Assembly: GCA_030744635.1 (NCBI GenBank)
Contig: JASLQE010000213.1
Span: forward strand, 1-8,853
DNA from: Dehalococcoidia bacterium
Lineage (GTDB): Bacteria; Chloroflexota; Dehalococcoidia; JACVQG01; JAHKAY01
Direction of reading: 5' to 3'
DNA: 8,853 bases
Each line of letters starts with the position of its first letter. Positions within the stretch are counted from its first letter, which is position 1. Made by a program: the position numbers and the translations under genes. This document shows positions 1 through 5,909 of the stretch, one piece after another. The notes below the pieces were generated by a model. The model was not told the origin of the DNA. It made no database searches and worked only from the letters and a program-made list of their open reading frames with translations.

Positions 1-66
1 CTGCTGACCTATCCTTATCTGGGCCTGATGTTTGTAGTAATCATGTTTGATGTAGGAGTTATTTAA
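1..66 (+). CDS. Possible C-terminal fragment of an upstream gene
   Basis: Frame 1 is open from the window edge to a TAA at 64-66 and encodes 21 strongly hydrophobic residues ending in FDVGVI. If real, it is the tail of a membrane protein whose stop lies 3 bases before the hslV start, an operon-like spacing, with the hslV ribosome site inside its last codons. Against this, the stretch is more AT-rich than the genes that follow and could simply be a promoter region; I see no convincing -35/-10 pair in it. The other two forward frames are closed. Product unknown. Confidence 0.25.
   Translation: MLTYPYLGLMFVVIMFDVGVI
54..58 (+). promoter_or_regulatory. Ribosome binding site of hslV
   Basis: AGGAG lies 11 bases before the ATG at 70. 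It supports that start over the in-frame GTG at 91, which has no comparable site in front of it. The choice sets the propeptide length of the protease. Confidence 0.6.
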
Positions 67-69
67 ACT

Positions 70-666
70 ATGTGGCAGTCTGCTGGCAATGTGCACCACA
101 CCACAATACTGGCGGTGAGGCGGGGGGATGAGGTGGCCATAGCCGGGGACGGACAGGTGACGGTCCACGATACTGTCCTGAAGGGCTCCGCCACCAAGGT
201 GCGCACGCTATACGAGGGCAAGGTGTTGGCCGGCTTCGCCGGGTCGGTAGCCGATGCCCTGACACTTTTTGAGCGTTTCGAGGGCCAGTTGGAGAAGAAC
301 ACCGGGCAGCTACGCAAGGCGGCGGTGGAGCTGGCCAAGCAGTGGCGGACCGACCGGGCCCTGCGCCGCCTAGAGGCCTGGCTGGTGGTGGCCGACCCAG
401 AGGCCATTCTGGTGGTCTCCGGGGAGGGCGATGTGATTGAGCCTGATGATGATGTAGTGGGCATTGGCTCCGGGGGCGGTTTTGCCCTCTCCGCCGCCAG
501 GGCTTTGCTGGCCCACACCCCCTTCTCCGCTACGGAGGTGGCCCGTATCAGTATGGAGATTGCGGCCGATGTCTGCGTCTACACCAACCGCCGCATCACT
601 ATTGCCAGCATCAAGAAGGGTGAGGAGGCAACCGTGACCCCAACCGGGGATGGTGGTCTCGCTTAG
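70..666 (+). CDS. hslV: ATP-dependent protease peptidase subunit HslV (ClpQ)
   Basis: Proteolytic subunit of the cytosolic HslUV protease, a proteasome-like N-terminal threonine hydrolase working with the HslU ATPase. The 198 residues match HslV along their length: TTILAVRR at 11-18, GDGQVT at 26-31, KGSATKVR, AGFAGSVADA, AVELAKQWRTDR, VVGIGSGGGFA and VCVYTNRR. Thr11 aligns with catalytic Thr1 of E. coli HslV. Counting from it, Asp17 and Lys33 of the active site are also kept. E. coli HslV loses only its initiator Met, whereas here ten residues (MWQSAGNVHH) precede the Thr and must be removed for activity. If GTG 91 were the start, only three would precede it. No hslU is in the window. The end overlaps tgt by 17 bases, implying coupled translation. 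Family assignment is firm; the start is fairly sure. Confidence 0.93.
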   Translation: MWQSAGNVHHTTILAVRRGDEVAIAGDGQVTVHDTVLKGSATKVRTLYEGKVLAGFAGSVADALTLFERFEGQLEKNTGQLRKAAVELAKQWRTDRALRRLEAWLVVADPEAILVVSGEGDVIEPDDDVVGIGSGGGFALSAARALLAHTPFSATEVARISMEIAADVCVYTNRRITIASIKKGEEATVTPTGDGGLA

Positions 667-1807
667 GCTGGAGGCTACCTGTCACCACACCGGGGCACGG
701 GCCGGGGAGCTTGTCACCCCCCACGGCACCATACCCACCCCGGCCTTCGCCCCCGTGGCCAGCATCGGTGTGGTGAAGACCCTTTCCCCGAAGGAGCTGA
801 AAGGGGTGGGGGTGGGAGTCCTGCTGGCCAACGCCTACCACCTGATGCTCCGACCGGGGCTGGAGGTCATCTCCGCCCTGGGAGGACTGCACCGCTTCAT
901 GGCCTGGGACGGCCCCGTCGTTACCGATAGCGGCGGGTACCAGGTGTTCAGCCTGGCCCGGTTGGTGAGAGTGGGCGAGGAGGGGGTGCTGTTCCGTTCC
1001 CATATTGACGGCAGCCAGCAATCGCTATCACCGGAAGCGGCGGTGGCCCTCCAGGAGGGCCTGGGGGCGGACATTATGATGGTCCTGGACCAGCCCACTC
1101 CATACGGTGCGGGCCGCGATGCGGTCGCAACGGCGGCACAGCGCACGGGGCGTTGGGCGGAACGCTGCCTGGGTGCTCGCCAGGGGCGGGGGGAGCTTTG
1201 GGCGATTGTCCAGGGCGGCACCTTCACCGACCTGCGGCGGGAATCGGCTTCGCACATGGCATCCCTGGGGTTTCCAGGGTATGCCATAGGGGGCCTGAGC
1301 CTGGGGGAGTCCCGGGAGGTGATGTGGGGTATGGTGGAGGCATCGGTGGCTCCCCTGCCGCCCGCCTCACCTCGCTACCTGATGGGTGTGGGCTCCCCGG
1401 AGGAGTTGGTGGAGGCGGTGGCACGGGGGGTGGACCTCCTGGATAGCGCCCTGCCCACGCGTATCGCCCGTAACGGCTCCCTGTTCACCCGGCGGGGCCG
1501 CATCAATATCACCAACTCCCGTTTCCAGGGCCGGGAGTCACCGGTGGAGGATGGTTGCCCGTGCTATCTTTGCCGTACTTACTCCGCCGCCTACCTCAGC
1601 CACCTCTTCCGTACCGGCGAGACCCTGGGGCTGAGACTGGCCACCCTCCACAACCTGACCTTTCTGCAGCGGCTGATGGCAGAGATGAGGATGGTCATCC
1701 AGGATGGTGGCTTCTCCCGCTTCAGGGAAGGGTTCCTGGCCGGATACCGGCCCACCGATGAGGCGGTAAGACTGGCACGCCGCAGGCGGGCGGGTAAGGG
1801 GGAGTGA
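650..1807 (+). CDS. tgt: tRNA-guanine transglycosylase (Tgt)
   Basis: Cytosolic enzyme that swaps guanine 34 in GUN anticodons for a 7-deazaguanine (preQ1 in most bacteria) in queuosine synthesis. At 385 residues it is full length. Asp93 in TDSGGYQVFSL is the general acid/base, Asp265 in LLDSALPTRIARNG is the nucleophile, Asp147 binds the base, and the zinc site is Cys303, Cys305, Cys308 and His334 (CxCx2Cx25H). Odd points: the usual DECTP base-pocket motif reads DQPTP, so the Cys158 position of the Zymomonas enzyme is Pro149. The Val233 position is Leu218 in GGLSLGE, and the Cys after the nucleophile is Ser. The first two positions help choose between preQ1 and queuine. The ATG lies inside the end of hslV, with only a weak G-rich site, so translation is probably coupled. 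Confidence 0.97.
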   Translation: MVVSLRLEATCHHTGARAGELVTPHGTIPTPAFAPVASIGVVKTLSPKELKGVGVGVLLANAYHLMLRPGLEVISALGGLHRFMAWDGPVVTDSGGYQVFSLARLVRVGEEGVLFRSHIDGSQQSLSPEAAVALQEGLGADIMMVLDQPTPYGAGRDAVATAAQRTGRWAERCLGARQGRGELWAIVQGGTFTDLRRESASHMASLGFPGYAIGGLSLGESREVMWGMVEASVAPLPPASPRYLMGVGSPEELVEAVARGVDLLDSALPTRIARNGSLFTRRGRINITNSRFQGRESPVEDGCPCYLCRTYSAAYLSHLFRTGETLGLRLATLHNLTFLQRLMAEMRMVIQDGGFSRFREGFLAGYRPTDEAVRLARRRRAGKGE

Positions 1808-1830
1808 TAATGTTCGTCAAGCGGTACCAG

Positions 1831-1837
1831 AGGGGAG
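1831..1837 (+). promoter_or_regulatory. Ribosome binding site setting a GTG start
   Basis: AGGGGAG lies 6 bases before the GTG at 1844 and decides the start of the small metallopeptidase gene, whose N-terminus has no nearby ATG in frame. Confidence 0.7.
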
Positions 1838-1843
1838 TGATCT

Positions 1844-2212
1844 GTGGAAAGGGCTGAGTTCGAGTCCCTGGTGGAACAGGCCCTGTCGGCGCTGCCTCAG
1901 GAGCTCCAGGAGAGCATAGAGAATGTGGCTGTGGTGGTGGAGGACTGGCCCAGCCGCAGCCAGCTACGGGATGCCGGGATAGGGCGGAGGGAAGGGCTGC
2001 TGGGCCTCTACGAGGGGATACCCCACACCGAACGCGGGGTGAACTACAACCTGGTAGCGCCGGACCGCATCACCCTTTTCCAGAGGCCCATAGAGCTTTT
2101 CTGCCGCAGCCGTGAGGAAGTGGTAGAAGAGATAGGCCGGGTGGTGCGCCATGAACTGGCCCACCACTTCGGTATCTCCGATGCTACCCTTGACGAGATT
2201 GAAGGAGAGTAG
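1844..2212 (+). CDS. Minimal zincin metallopeptidase family protein (DUF1025 type)
   Basis: A 122-residue single-domain protein with a zinc-protease signature near its C-terminus: RHELAHHFGISD, with His103, Glu104 and His107 as HExxH and Asp113 as the likely third ligand. This layout, an N-terminal acidic helix followed by a short core and a late HExxHxxGxxD, is that of the small 'metallopeptidase family protein' group (Zincin_1/DUF1025), about 115-140 residues and widespread in Actinobacteria and Chloroflexota. The substrate is not established. There is no signal peptide or membrane segment, so it should be cytosolic. It starts at GTG behind AGGGGAG, 36 bases after tgt, and probably shares the hslV-tgt transcript. 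Its stop lies only 2 bases from the stop of the convergent sulfur-carrier gene, leaving no room for a terminator between them. The family call is good; the role is open. Confidence 0.86.
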   Translation: MERAEFESLVEQALSALPQELQESIENVAVVVEDWPSRSQLRDAGIGRREGLLGLYEGIPHTERGVNYNLVAPDRITLFQRPIELFCRSREEVVEEIGRVVRHELAHHFGISDATLDEIEGE

Positions 2213-2214
2213 AG

Positions 2215-2490
2215 CTATCCCCCGGCGATGGCGGGGACGATGCTTACCTCGTCGCCGGCCTTGAGGGGGGTATCCATCTCCTGTAGGAAGCGGATGTCCT
2301 CGCCGTTGACATAAATATTGACGAACTGCTGCACCTGGCCCTGCTGGTCCATGAGCCGTTCCTTCATGCCGGGGAACTGGCTCTCCAGCCCATCCAGGCA
2401 CTGGGCCAGGGTGGACGCCTCTACATCCACCAGGGTCTGATTAGCGGTGAGACGGCGCAGCGGCGCCGGAATCCTTACCTTAACTGCCAT
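2215..2490 (-). CDS. MoaD/ThiS-family sulfur carrier, CysO-like
   Basis: A 91-residue beta-grasp (ubiquitin-like) protein ending in PAIAGG. In this superfamily a free C-terminal Gly-Gly is adenylated by an E1-like enzyme and converted to a thiocarboxylate that donates sulfur. By memory comparison it resembles mycobacterial CysO more than MoaD or ThiS: both share an IP..LR start, SERLMD/KERLMD in the middle, FVNIYVN(G/D)ED(I/V)RF, and a (V/L)PA(I/V)AGG end. CysO feeds sulfur to CysM for cysteine synthesis from O-phosphoserine. This gene is last in a five-gene operon, 19 bases after the NIL gene, with AAGGAG 10 bases before its ATG. Neither an E1-like activator nor a JAMM peptidase is encoded here. 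Carrier function is likely; the acceptor pathway (cysteine, homocysteine or other) is inference. Confidence 0.92.
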   Translation of the reverse strand: MAVKVRIPAPLRRLTANQTLVDVEASTLAQCLDGLESQFPGMKERLMDQQGQVQQFVNIYVNGEDIRFLQEMDTPLKAGDEVSIVPAIAGG

Positions 2491-2509
2491 GTGATGCCTG
2501 CTCCTTAGC

Positions 2510-2752
2510 TTAGCCTTCTACTACATCGCCGCCCACGGGGTCCACGCGGACCCCCTTGGTGGCGACCCATTCTAGGCCCTTGTCAATGTCCTCTTCTTTC
2601 CCCTCCACCTCCAGCACCACCCAGCCCCGGTCCTCGGCCACATCCGCCCGGCGGATGTTGGTCACCACACGGAACTGCTGGGCCAGGTGGTATATGACCG
2701 GTTCGGTCACCAGGTCCGGGGGAAAGGTGAACATAACCCTTTTCTTAGCCAT
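2510..2752 (-). CDS. Stand-alone NIL-domain protein
   Basis: An 80-residue protein that is almost entirely one NIL domain, the ferredoxin-like fold found at the C-terminus of the methionine importer ATPase MetN, where it binds methionine and inhibits transport. Supporting features are the opening FTFPPDLVTEPVIYHLAQ, the NIRRADV turn, and the strand GWVVLEVEGKEEDIDKGLEW. Here it stands alone, without the ATPase or the 4Fe-4S domains that accompany it in proteins tied to homocysteine synthesis in methanogens. Its ATG overlaps the end of the upstream threonine-synthase-like gene by 8 bases (ATGGCTAA), so the two are translationally coupled and probably made in fixed ratio. A small-molecule sensor or regulatory subunit for the PLP enzyme is a reasonable inference. 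No cysteines are present, so it holds no metal cluster itself. Confidence 0.9.
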   Translation of the reverse strand: MAKKRVMFTFPPDLVTEPVIYHLAQQFRVVTNIRRADVAEDRGWVVLEVEGKEEDIDKGLEWVATKGVRVDPVGGDVVEG

Positions 2753-4013
2753 GGTCTGTCCTCCCTGTGTCTTTCGGGGGCGGTGTCCAGAAGGCTCTCT
2801 CCCCCACCTCCTGCTCGAAGGAGGTCACGGTGGGGTCAACGGTGATGGGAGGGGCCACCTTTTCCTGCACCGCTTCTATGGTCTTTAGGCCGGAAGCGGT
2901 GATAAGGGCCACCGTCAACTCATCCGGCTTGATGGCCCCCTGAGCGGCCAACCTCTTGAGACTGGCCACCGTGACGCCACCGGCCGTCTCGGCAAAGACA
3001 CCCTCGGTCTCCGCCAGTAGCTTCATGCCGTCCACTATTTCATCATCGGACACCGCCACCGCCCTGCCTCCGGACTCCCGCAGGATATTCAGTACGAAGA
3101 AGCCGTCGGCGGGGTTGCCAATGGCCAGGGACTTGGCGATGGTATCCGGTTTTACGGGGCGGACCGGTTTGCCCGTCTCGAAGGCGGTGGCTATCGGTGA
3201 GCATCCCTGGGCCTGGGCGGCGAAGAGGCGGCTGCCTACCCGGCCTATGATGCCTAACTGCGACAACTCGTGCAGCCCTTTCCACACCTTGGTAAGCAGG
3301 GAGCCTGAGGCCACGGGCACCACCACGGCGTCCGGTGCTTGCCATCCCAACTGCTCGGCCACCTCGTAGGCCAGGGTCTTGGAGCCTTCGGCATAGTAGG
3401 GGCGTATATTAATGTTGACGAAGGCCCAGGGGAAGCGTTCCGCCAGCTCACTGCACAGCCGGTTCACCTGGTCGTAGTTGCCCCGTACCGCCACCAGGAT
3501 GGGGCCGTAAATGGCGGTGCCCAGAATCTTGCCCTGCTCCAGGTCGTGGGGCACGAAGATGAAGGCCCTCATCCCCGCCCGGGCGGCGTGGGCGGCCACG
3601 CTGTTGGCCAGGTTGCCCGTGGAGGCGCAGGCCACCGCCTGGAAGCCGAACTCCCGGGCCTTGCTTACCGCCACCGCTACCACGCGGTCCTTGAAGGACC
3701 AGGTGGGGTTCATACAGTCGTTTTTGATGTGTAGGCGCTCCAGGCCCAGGGCGCGGCCCAGGTTGTGCGCCTGGAAAAGGGGCGTGAAACCGGCGTCCAT
3801 ATTGATGGGCTCATCCTCCACGGGGAGGAGTGCCCGGTAGCGCCAGATGTTTTTCGGCCCGGCGGCGATGGACTCCTGGGTGAGGCTCTGGGAGATGGCC
3901 TCGTAGTCGTACACAACTTCCAAGGAGCCAAAGCAAAACTCGCACACGAACAGTGGCTCCAGGGGGTACTCCCTCTTGCACTGCCGACAGCGGAGGGACC
4001 TGGCGAATGACAT
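2745..4013 (-). CDS. thrC: Threonine synthase-like PLP enzyme with N-terminal zinc ribbon
   Basis: A 422-residue fold-type II PLP enzyme. Threonine synthase converts O-phosphohomoserine to threonine in the cytosol. Residues 9-27 form a rubredoxin-like CxxC-x11-CxxC ribbon (Cys9, Cys12, Cys24, Cys27), common in the archaeal-type ThrC branch. The PLP lysine is Lys108 in NPTWSFKDR; the phosphate-binding loop is STGNLANS at 131-138; later come VASGSLLTK, KSLAIGNPA and ETAGGVT. Odd points: Trp105 replaces the Gly of the usual NPTGSFKDR, and the C-terminal TGHGLK motif reads TASGLK. Related chemistry (cysteine synthase, cystathionine beta-synthase, other beta/gamma-replacement enzymes) therefore stays possible. 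GGGGAG sits 11 bases before the ATG, one base after the upstream flavoenzyme stop. Coupling to a NIL protein and a CysO-like carrier hints at sulfur amino-acid metabolism. Confidence 0.88.
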   Translation of the reverse strand: MSFARSLRCRQCKREYPLEPLFVCEFCFGSLEVVYDYEAISQSLTQESIAAGPKNIWRYRALLPVEDEPINMDAGFTPLFQAHNLGRALGLERLHIKNDCMNPTWSFKDRVVAVAVSKAREFGFQAVACASTGNLANSVAAHAARAGMRAFIFVPHDLEQGKILGTAIYGPILVAVRGNYDQVNRLCSELAERFPWAFVNINIRPYYAEGSKTLAYEVAEQLGWQAPDAVVVPVASGSLLTKVWKGLHELSQLGIIGRVGSRLFAAQAQGCSPIATAFETGKPVRPVKPDTIAKSLAIGNPADGFFVLNILRESGGRAVAVSDDEIVDGMKLLAETEGVFAETAGGVTVASLKRLAAQGAIKPDELTVALITASGLKTIEAVQEKVAPPITVDPTVTSFEQEVGERAFWTPPPKDTGRTDHG

Positions 4014-4014
4014 T

Positions 4015-5010
4015 TTAGCGGGCGCTCCCCCCGGGGACGGGGGACCCCAGGGTGTGGAGGCGCTCTACGATGGTCTGGGCGCCTTCAACGATTCCGTCAA
4101 TCACCTGCTTTACGGTGGGCACATCCCTCACGAGGCCTACCACCTCCCCCACCGATATTATGCCCTTGTCTGTCTCTCCCTCTAAATAGGCCTTGCGGCC
4201 CAAGTCTCCCCGCAGAAAGGGGTACAGCTCATCTTCATTGGTGCCCCGGGCCTCCATCTCCATGACGGTCTCCGCCGTAGGATTCCTCAGAGCCCGCATG
4301 GGATTGCCCACAGAGCGCTCGATAACCACGGTCTCAATCTCCTGGGCCTTCAGGACGGCCTCCTTCAAGGCGGCGTGTGCAGGACATTCTTGGGTGGCCA
4401 CGAAGCGGGTGCCCATCAGCACACCTTCAGCCCCCAGCGCCAGGGCGGCTACAAAGCCACGGGCGTCACCGAAGCCTCCGGCGGCTACCACCGGAACACT
4501 TAGGCCGTCGGCGGCCAGGGGGGTGAGTATCAGGGAGGTGACATCCTCCCGGCCGGGGTGGCCCGCAGCCTCAAAGCCCAGTATGGTGATGGCGTCCACC
4601 CCCACCCTCTCTGCGGTCTTGGCGAAGCGGACGGCGGTGGTCTTGTGCAGCACCTTGATGCCGGAGTCCTTGAACATATTCATATACGGCTCGGGGCTGC
4701 GCCCCGCAGTTTCCACCGCCGTTATCCCTTCCTCGGCCACACACTCTATATAGTCCTCAATGGTCACCGTGGCCCGGGGGTGCGTGAAAAGGGTGATGTT
4801 AACCCCGATGGGCTTATCGGTGAGGTCTTTGCACTTGCGTATCTCTTGCCGTAGCTCTTCCTTGGTGGGGAAGGTGCCCGCGGTGATGAAGCCCAGCCCG
4901 CCGGCGTTGGCTACCGCTGCTACCAGCTCAGCCCGGGACAGGTGCTGTAGCCCCCCCTTGAAGATGGGGTAGCGAATGCCGAACATCTCGGTGATCCTGT
5001 TCTGGAACAT
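4015..5010 (-). CDS. Nitronate monooxygenase / FabK-like FMN enzyme
   Basis: A 331-residue FMN-dependent TIM-barrel protein of the NPD (2-nitropropane dioxygenase) family, which includes nitronate monooxygenases and the enoyl-ACP reductase FabK. Visible signatures are the start FGIRYPIFKGGLQHLS, GGLGFITAG at 37-45, the conserved GFEAAGHPG with His151 (the position of the catalytic base in class I nitronate monooxygenases), the phosphate-binding VVAAGGFGDARG, and ALGAEGVLMGTRFVAT. The ATG follows GAGGAGGG with only about 3 bases of spacing. It is second in the operon, 16 bases after the nitroreductase and 1 base before the PLP enzyme. The family is sure but the substrate is not: nitronate oxidation, enoyl-thioester reduction or an unrelated redox step are all possible, and annotation pipelines often overcall the first. 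Confidence 0.88.
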   Translation of the reverse strand: MFQNRITEMFGIRYPIFKGGLQHLSRAELVAAVANAGGLGFITAGTFPTKEELRQEIRKCKDLTDKPIGVNITLFTHPRATVTIEDYIECVAEEGITAVETAGRSPEPYMNMFKDSGIKVLHKTTAVRFAKTAERVGVDAITILGFEAAGHPGREDVTSLILTPLAADGLSVPVVAAGGFGDARGFVAALALGAEGVLMGTRFVATQECPAHAALKEAVLKAQEIETVVIERSVGNPMRALRNPTAETVMEMEARGTNEDELYPFLRGDLGRKAYLEGETDKGIISVGEVVGLVRDVPTVKQVIDGIVEGAQTIVERLHTLGSPVPGGSAR

Positions 5011-5026
5011 GGCCCTCCTCGCTTAG

Positions 5027-5689
5027 CTATTCAAAGCCGCACCAACTGGTGAAGCCCTCTACCGGCTCTCTGTCACGTTCAAAGCTGTTTACCGGGTTGG
5101 ACCAGTCCGGGTAGCCGAGCGACAGGCCAACTATCAGCAGCTTGGAATCGGGTATGCCAGTGACCTTCCTTATAGCCCCGGGGTACATGATAGGGGCAGC
5201 CTGGGGAATGGTGCCCAGGCCATAGTGCTGGGCGGCCAGCATGAGTGTCTGGGCTATCATGCCAGCGTCGAATATGGACCACTCGTTGAGGGAGCGGTCA
5301 ATGGAGATAAAGATGGCGCCGGGAGCGCCGAACATGCTCTGGTTCTGCAGCCGCCACCACTTCCTCCGCTCTTTGTCCTCCCGTTCAATCTTCAGGGTGT
5401 CAAACACTATACGGTAGCCCAGGTTACGACGCCTGGTGAGATAGGGATCGTTGAAGTGCTGCACCAGTATCTCCGGGGCGGGCTCGGTATCGGCCACCGC
5501 ATCCAGCTCCCGGCGCAACTCTTCCATCTTATCCCCGCCCACCACCGCCAGCTCCCAGGGCTGTACATTCTCCCAGGATGGGCACCAGCGGGTTGCATCT
5601 ATCAGCTCCTGCAACACATCCCGGGGCACGGGGTCTGTCTTGAAGGCCCGGATGCTGCGCCGGGCCTTTACGGCTTCTATCAAATCCAA
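5027..5689 (-). CDS. Nitroreductase-family FMN oxidoreductase
   Basis: A 220-residue protein with the nitroreductase fold, normally a homodimer with FMN at the interface reducing nitro, quinone or other electrophilic compounds with NAD(P)H. Evidence is the N-terminal AVKARRSIRAF (residues 6-16, FMN phosphate contacts), CPSWENVQPWELAVV where family members have the SPS..N.QPW loop, AAQHYGLGTIPQA and VGLSLGYPD near the end. It starts at TTG, chosen because GGAGGT lies 9 bases upstream and the protein begins as the family does. It is first in the minus-strand operon, with a predicted leader of about 100 bases from a promoter embedded in the tandem repeats shared with aspS. The substrate is unknown. 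Confidence 0.89.
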   Translation of the reverse strand: MDLIEAVKARRSIRAFKTDPVPRDVLQELIDATRWCPSWENVQPWELAVVGGDKMEELRRELDAVADTEPAPEILVQHFNDPYLTRRRNLGYRIVFDTLKIEREDKERRKWWRLQNQSMFGAPGAIFISIDRSLNEWSIFDAGMIAQTLMLAAQHYGLGTIPQAAPIMYPGAIRKVTGIPDSKLLIVGLSLGYPDWSNPVNSFERDREPVEGFTSWCGFE

Positions 5690-5698
5690 GTGCTGGCT

Positions 5699-5704
5699 AC
5701 CTCC
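5699..5704 (-). promoter_or_regulatory. Ribosome binding site setting a TTG start
   Basis: Read on the minus strand this is GGAGGT, 9 bases before the TTG at 5689. It fixes the nitroreductase start at a rare codon. Confidence 0.75.
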
Positions 5705-5796
5705 AGTTTGCTGTATCCGCTATTTAGGTGCTCCGAGCTAAGGCAACCACGGCGTAGGCGATACCCCGCTAACGGTGGGGCCTTCTATGTATGCTC

Positions 5797-5825
5797 AATA
5801 TATCATTGGCGTTGTCTAAAGACAA
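5797..5825 (-). promoter_or_regulatory. Promoter of the minus-strand operon
   Basis: On the minus strand TTGTCT (5825-5820) is followed after exactly 17 bases by TATATT (5802-5797), a good sigma70-type pair with 4/6 and 5/6 matches. The -35 box is the right arm of the first 26-bp repeat. Transcription would begin near 5790, giving a leader of about 100 bases. That leader can form a weak CCCC/GGGG hairpin at 5764-5780; I recognise no riboswitch in it. Confidence 0.6.
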
Positions 5826-5885
5826 GCAACGGGGGAGTTGTCTAAAGGCAAACAACGGGGGCGTTGTCTAAAGGCAAGCAACGGG
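5811..5885. repeat. Three tandem 26-bp imperfect palindromes, probable operators
   Basis: Units begin at 5811, 5837 and 5863. Each starts GTTGTCTAAAG(A/G)CAA(G/A)CAAC and, in the first two, closes with GGGGG plus one base. Inside each is an inverted repeat, TTGTCT-AA-AGACAA in unit 1 and with one mismatch (AGGCAA) in units 2 and 3. Spacing of 26 bp puts units 1 and 3 about five helical turns apart on the same DNA face. The left arm of unit 3 is the aspS -35 box and the right arm of unit 1 is the -35 box of the opposite promoter. This looks like a binding array for a dimeric repressor or activator controlling both directions. Confidence 0.8.
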
Positions 5886-5892
5886 CTATAAT
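5864..5892 (+). promoter_or_regulatory. Promoter of aspS
   Basis: TTGTCT at 5864-5869 and a perfect TATAAT at 5887-5892, separated by 17 bases. The -35 box lies in the third 26-bp repeat. The expected start of transcription is near 5898, only about 12 bases before the aspS start codon. Confidence 0.75.
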
Positions 5893-5899
5893 CCGCAAT

Positions 5900-5903
5900 G
5901 GAG
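5900..5903 (+). promoter_or_regulatory. Ribosome binding site of aspS (TTG start)
   Basis: GGAG lies 6 bases before TTG at 5910. It sits almost at the predicted 5' end of the message. The nearby ATG at 5899 is followed at once by a stop in its frame, so it cannot be the start. Confidence 0.6.
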
Positions 5904-5909
5904 TGAGAT

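Noticed and set aside
3339..3734. Plus-strand open frame opposite the PLP enzyme
   Set aside because: Antisense shadow in GC-rich coding sequence; the minus strand carries full PLP-enzyme motifs.
5690..5790. Riboswitch or T-box in the leader of the minus operon
   Set aside because: Only weak short stems are visible; no conserved riboswitch core or T-box sequence was recognised.
5225..5845. Plus-strand open frame opposite the nitroreductase
   Set aside because: It is a shadow of a well-supported minus-strand gene and runs through the operator repeats.
5811..5885. CRISPR array
   Set aside because: The units are contiguous 26-bp repeats with no unique spacers between them, and they overlap promoter boxes.
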